Source of the DNA: Variovorax davisae
GTDB lineage: Bacteria > Pseudomonadota > Gammaproteobacteria > Burkholderiales > Burkholderiaceae_C
Length of the DNA stretch: 64,000 nucleotides
NCBI RefSeq assembly: GCF_030316845.1
Contig: NZ_JASZYS010000002.1
Coordinates: 580,295-644,294, forward strand
Direction: 5' to 3'
Shown here in pieces: positions 60,672 to 64,000 of this stretch. The translations under genes and the position numbers were made by a program. Each line of letters opens with the position of its first letter. Position 1 is the stretch's first letter. The notes beneath the pieces are model-generated. The model did not search any database. It saw only the letters and a list, made by a program, of their open reading frames with translations, and was not told the DNA's origin.

Positions 60672-61187
60672 ATGGCAGAGATCTCGAGCCTTCCATCCCA
60701 TGCGGCCGGCGCTGCCGCCGCGAATGCGAACGCGAACCGCCTGGAGGTCGTCACCTTCACGCTGGGCGCCGAGGAATACGGCATCGACATCCAGAAGGTG
60801 CAGGAGCTGCGCGGCTACGACGCCGTGACGCGGATCGCGAACGCGCCGGACTACATCAAGGGCGTGGTGAACCTGCGCGGGATCATCGTTCCGATCATCG
60901 ACATGCGGATCAAGTTCGCGCTCGGCACGCCGAGCTACGACCAGTTCACGGTGGTGATCGTGCTGAACATCGGCGGCCGGGTGGTCGGGATGGTGGTCGA
61001 CAGCGTGTCGGACGTGATCACCTTGACACCGGAGCAGATCAAGCCGGCGCCGGCGATGGGCGCGGTGCTGGACACCGACTACCTGATCGGGCTGGGCACG
61101 CTCGAGGAGCGGATGCTGATCCTGGTCGACATCGACCGCCTGATGTCGAGCGACGACATGGGGCTGATCGAGAAGCTGGCGGCCTGA
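60672..61187 (+). CDS. cheW: Chemotaxis coupling protein CheW
   Basis: This 171-residue cytoplasmic adaptor links receptors to CheA. The CheW fold is shown by [60 protein letters not shown] and the [24 protein letters not shown] segment. An AAGGAA site precedes the ATG. It is followed by two receptor genes on the same strand, forming a signalling set with the flagellar genes. Confidence 0.95.
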   Translation: MAEISSLPSHAAGAAAANANANRLEVVTFTLGAEEYGIDIQKVQELRGYDAVTRIANAPDYIKGVVNLRGIIVPIIDMRIKFALGTPSYDQFTVVIVLNIGGRVVGMVVDSVSDVITLTPEQIKPAPAMGAVLDTDYLIGLGTLEERMLILVDIDRLMSSDDMGLIEKLAA

Positions 61188-61224
61188 AGCGGCCATCGAA
61201 ACAGAGAAGCAAATCGGAGACGCA

Positions 61225-62928
61225 ATGAAAGACTGGAAGATCGGCACGCGCTTGGGCGCCGGGTTCGCCGTGATCCTGGCCCTGGTGGCCGCCATCGCCG
61301 GCATCGGCGTGCTGCGGCTGCAGGCGGTCGGCGACGCGACCCACGAGATGGCGAAGCGTTCGCTCGCCAAGGAGCGCCTGGCGGCGGGCTGGCTGCTGGG
61401 CACCAGCACCAACAGCGTGCGGACCTATGCGCTGCTGAATTCCGACGACCCGCAGGTGCAGGACTACCTGCAGAAGGGCATGAGCAGGATCAGCGTCACG
61501 ATCTCCGAGACGCAGAAGCAGCTCGAGGAACTGCTGGACACGCCGGAGGAAACCGCGCTGGTCGCCGACATCAAGAAGAAGCGCGCCGACTACGTTGAGC
61601 TGCGCACCATGCTGCTCAAGCTCAAGGCCGGGGGGCAGCGCGACGAGGCGATGCGCATCGCCAGGGAGAAGCTGGTGCCGACGCTCGACAGCTACGACGC
61701 CAGCATCCGCGGCATCCTGGCGCATGAGCAGGCGCAGATCGACAAGTCGGCCGACGCGATCGATGCCCTCTACCGCTCGGGCCGCGTCAACCTGATGGTG
61801 CTGGCGGCGATCGCGCTGGCGCTCGGATCGGTGCTGGCCTGGCTGCTGACGCGCAGCATCGTGCAGCCGATCGACGAGGCGCTGCTGATCGCCGACACCG
61901 TGGCCTCGGGCGACCTCAGCCAGGAGTTCGAGACCGATCGCGGTGGCGACTTCGGCCGGCTGCTGCGCGGCATGGGCGAGATGGAAGACACCTTGACCGA
62001 CCTGGTCGGGCGCATCAAGACCGCGACCGATTCGATCGTGACCGCCTCGGGCCAGATCGCCGTGGGCAACCAGGACCTGTCCTCGCGCACCGAGGAGCAG
62101 GCCAGCTCGCTGGAAGAAACCGCCGCCTCGATGGAAGAGCTGACCTCCACCGTCAAGCAGAACGCGGACAACGCGCGCCAAGCCAATCAACTCGCGGCCT
62201 CGGCCTCCGAGGTGGCGGTGAAGGGCGGCGAGGTGGTGAGCCAGGTGGTGGACACGATGGCGTCGATCAACGCGTCGTCGAAGAAGATCGTCGACATCAT
62301 CGGCGTGATCGACGGGATCGCCTTCCAGACCAACATCCTGGCGTTGAACGCGGCGGTGGAAGCCGCCCGGGCGGGCGAGCAGGGCCGGGGCTTCGCGGTG
62401 GTGGCGTCGGAAGTGCGCAGCCTGGCGCAGCGCTCGGCGGCGGCGGCCAAGGAGATCAAGGGCCTGATCGACGACTCGGTGGGCAAGGTGGGCGCGGGCA
62501 GCGCGCTGGTGGCCGAGGCGGGCCAGACGATGGAAGAGATCGTGGGCAGCGTGAAGCGGGTGACCGACATCATGGGCGAGATCACGGCGGCGAGCCAGGA
62601 GCAGACCTCGGGGATCGAGCAGATCAACCAGGCGATCACGCAGATGGACCAGGTGACGCAGCAGAACGCGGCGCTGGTGGAAGAAGCAGCAGCCGCGGCC
62701 GCATCGCTGCAGGAGCAGGCCGGCAACCTGTCGCAGATCGTCGGCACCTTCAAGCTCGACGACGGCGGGCCCGCAGCGGCTGCTGCGCCGGACCGCATGC
62801 CTGTCGCGGCCGCGGCGCCGACCCGGGCGCCATCCAGGCCAGCGCCGGCCGTGGCCCCGGTCCGTTCGAAGCCGGCGCCCGCATTGGCCACGACCAGCGC
62901 GTCCGCGGGCGACTGGACCGAATTCTGA
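61225..62928 (+). CDS. Methyl-accepting chemotaxis protein with CheR/CheB-tethering pentapeptide
   Basis: This 567-residue receptor has a first membrane helix near residues 10-30, a four-helix-bundle periplasmic sensor domain (4HB_MCP type, about 31-187), a second membrane helix at 188-211, HAMP, and a signalling domain. The hairpin-tip region reads [48 protein letters not shown] (around 357-404). The final residues are DWTEF, which fits the xWxxF pentapeptide that tethers CheR and CheB in Tar/Tsr-type receptors. The ligand is unknown. Confidence 0.95.
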   Translation: MKDWKIGTRLGAGFAVILALVAAIAGIGVLRLQAVGDATHEMAKRSLAKERLAAGWLLGTSTNSVRTYALLNSDDPQVQDYLQKGMSRISVTISETQKQLEELLDTPEETALVADIKKKRADYVELRTMLLKLKAGGQRDEAMRIAREKLVPTLDSYDASIRGILAHEQAQIDKSADAIDALYRSGRVNLMVLAAIALALGSVLAWLLTRSIVQPIDEALLIADTVASGDLSQEFETDRGGDFGRLLRGMGEMEDTLTDLVGRIKTATDSIVTASGQIAVGNQDLSSRTEEQASSLEETAASMEELTSTVKQNADNARQANQLAASASEVAVKGGEVVSQVVDTMASINASSKKIVDIIGVIDGIAFQTNILALNAAVEAARAGEQGRGFAVVASEVRSLAQRSAAAAKEIKGLIDDSVGKVGAGSALVAEAGQTMEEIVGSVKRVTDIMGEITAASQEQTSGIEQINQAITQMDQVTQQNAALVEEAAAAAASLQEQAGNLSQIVGTFKLDDGGPAAAAAPDRMPVAAAAPTRAPSRPAPAVAPVRSKPAPALATTSASAGDWTEF

Positions 62929-62977
62929 AACCCCTCCACCCCCTCCACCCACTCCACGACGCCTCGTTGCCACCCAC

Positions 62978-64000
62978 ATGAACGCGCTTTCCAACCTGAA
63001 GATCGGCACCCGCCTGAGCATGGGCTTCGCCGTCGTGCTGCTGTTCCTGGCGGCCATCGTCGCCCTGGCGCTGACCTCCCTCGGCGGCATCCAGGCGCGC
63101 CTCGACAGCATGGTCCATGACAACAACGTCAAGGTGGCGCTGGCCAACAAGATGCTGGATTCGATCCGCGACATCGCCGGCTTCGGGACCGAACTGGTGC
63201 TTTTGACCGACGAGGCAGCGATGCGCGATCAGATGAAGAAGATCGCAGCGGCGCGCGAGCTGTTCACCGAGACCAAGGCCGCGCTGGCCAAGATCGTCGT
63301 GACACCGGAAGGCAAGGCTTTCCTGGCCAGGATCGACGAGACGCTGGCGGTGGCCTCGCCGCTGAGCGTGCAGTTGATCGACCTGGCGCAGCAGAACAAG
63401 AACCTCGAAGCGACCGAACTCCTGATGAAGAAGTTCGCGCCAGCGGTGCGCGCCACGCTGGCGTCGGTGGACGACATGATCCGCTACCAGACCCAGCGCG
63501 CCGAGGGGGCGAATGCCGCCGCGGCCGCCGAGTACCAGCGCGCACGCGCCCTGATGCTGGGGCTCGGCCTGATGGCGGTGCTGCTGGGCGCGGCCATCGC
63601 CTGGTTCATCACGCGATCGATCACCCGTCCGATCGGCGAAGCGGTCAAGGTGGCCGAGACCGTTGCCGCGGGCGACATCAGCTCGCGCATCCGGGTGGCC
63701 TCGAGGGACGAGACCGGCCAGCTGATGCACGCGCTCAAGGAAATGAACGACAGCCTGGTGAAGATCGTCGGCGAAGTCCGCACCGGCACCGACACGATCG
63801 CGACGGCCTCGGGCCAGATCGCCACCGGCAACCAGGATCTCTCGTCGCGCACCGAGCAGCAGGCCAGCTCGCTGGAAGAAACCGCTGCTTCGATGGAAGA
63901 GCTGACCTCCACCGTCAAGCAGAACGCCGACAACGCCCGCCAGGCCAATCAACTCGCGGTTTCGGCTTCGGAAGTCGCCGTCAAGGGCGGCAGCGTGGTC
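62978..64000 (+). CDS. Methyl-accepting chemotaxis protein, C-terminus outside window
   Basis: The frame is open from ATG 62978 to the window edge (341 codons). It has a first membrane helix (LSMGFAVVLLFLAAIVALALTSL), a periplasmic 4HB-type domain, a second membrane helix near residues 190-212 (LMLGLGLMAVLLGAAIAWFITRS), HAMP, and the start of the signalling domain ([43 protein letters not shown]). That last part is nearly identical to the preceding receptor, also at DNA level. No purine-rich ribosome site precedes it; the leader is pyrimidine-rich. Confidence 0.93.
   Translation, partial: MNALSNLKIGTRLSMGFAVVLLFLAAIVALALTSLGGIQARLDSMVHDNNVKVALANKMLDSIRDIAGFGTELVLLTDEAAMRDQMKKIAAARELFTETKAALAKIVVTPEGKAFLARIDETLAVASPLSVQLIDLAQQNKNLEATELLMKKFAPAVRATLASVDDMIRYQTQRAEGANAAAAAEYQRARALMLGLGLMAVLLGAAIAWFITRSITRPIGEAVKVAETVAAGDISSRIRVASRDETGQLMHALKEMNDSLVKIVGEVRTGTDTIATASGQIATGNQDLSSRTEQQASSLEETAASMEELTSTVKQNADNARQANQLAVSASEVAVKGGSVV

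Overview
The window is a high-GC, densely coding stretch of a beta-proteobacterial chromosome, most likely a Comamonadaceae member of the Variovorax/Acidovorax type. The evidence is the G/C-ending codon use, a Bug-family solute receptor, the large number of ABC and TRAP uptake genes next to LysR regulators, the fused indolepyruvate oxidoreductase beta subunit, and an intergenic hairpin repeat I associate with this family. The genus is inference. I see no tRNA, rRNA, CRISPR array, insertion sequence or prophage. Only one non-coding stretch exceeds 300 bases (52116-52477), and it holds a flagellar sigma-28 promoter and a three-copy 83-bp tandem repeat.

Layout. 1-6589: a partial M20 amidohydrolase gene diverges from a dipeptide-type ABC operon (receptor, two permeases, two ATPases) that ends in a phosphoribosyltransferase. 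6676-10541 (minus): a complete TRAP transporter with a nucleoside hydrolase as last gene. 10644-15465 (minus): a two-subunit indolepyruvate-type 2-oxoacid oxidoreductase followed by a Bug/TctC receptor, with a divergent LysR gene. 16653-17435: a lone methyltransferase-like gene. 17599-31018: a purine block with xdhAB, LysR, an AzgA-type purine permease, a BMP-type nucleoside ABC transporter, a Rieske oxygenase and an adenine deaminase. 30976-35899: an MFS transporter and divergent LysR, a ThrE-type exporter and a second BMP receptor. 36055-41241: a four-gene chaperone-usher fimbrial cluster. 41268-43072 (minus): a glycosyltransferase and a hexapeptide acyltransferase. 43206-51342: guanine deaminase, dcd, a small membrane protein, YpfJ-type metallopeptidase, an RhlE-like helicase, apaH, a CNNM/CBS protein and a zinc-type dehydrogenase-like protein. 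51373-64000: flagellar genes flgN-flgM-flgA (minus) and flgBCDEFGHIJ (plus), then cheW and two chemoreceptor genes, the last cut by the window edge.

How the genes fit together. Purine acquisition and breakdown recur across the first 45 kb. Uptake candidates are the BMP ABC system, the AzgA permease and possibly the TRAP system. Nucleoside cleavage falls to the hydrolase, salvage possibly to the phosphoribosyltransferase, and deamination to the adenine and guanine deaminases. Oxidation is by XdhAB and possibly by the Rieske oxygenase, whose stop codon overlaps the adenine deaminase start. The flagellar region has the enterobacterial order flgNMA/flgB-J, but cheW and receptor genes stand where flgKL would be expected.
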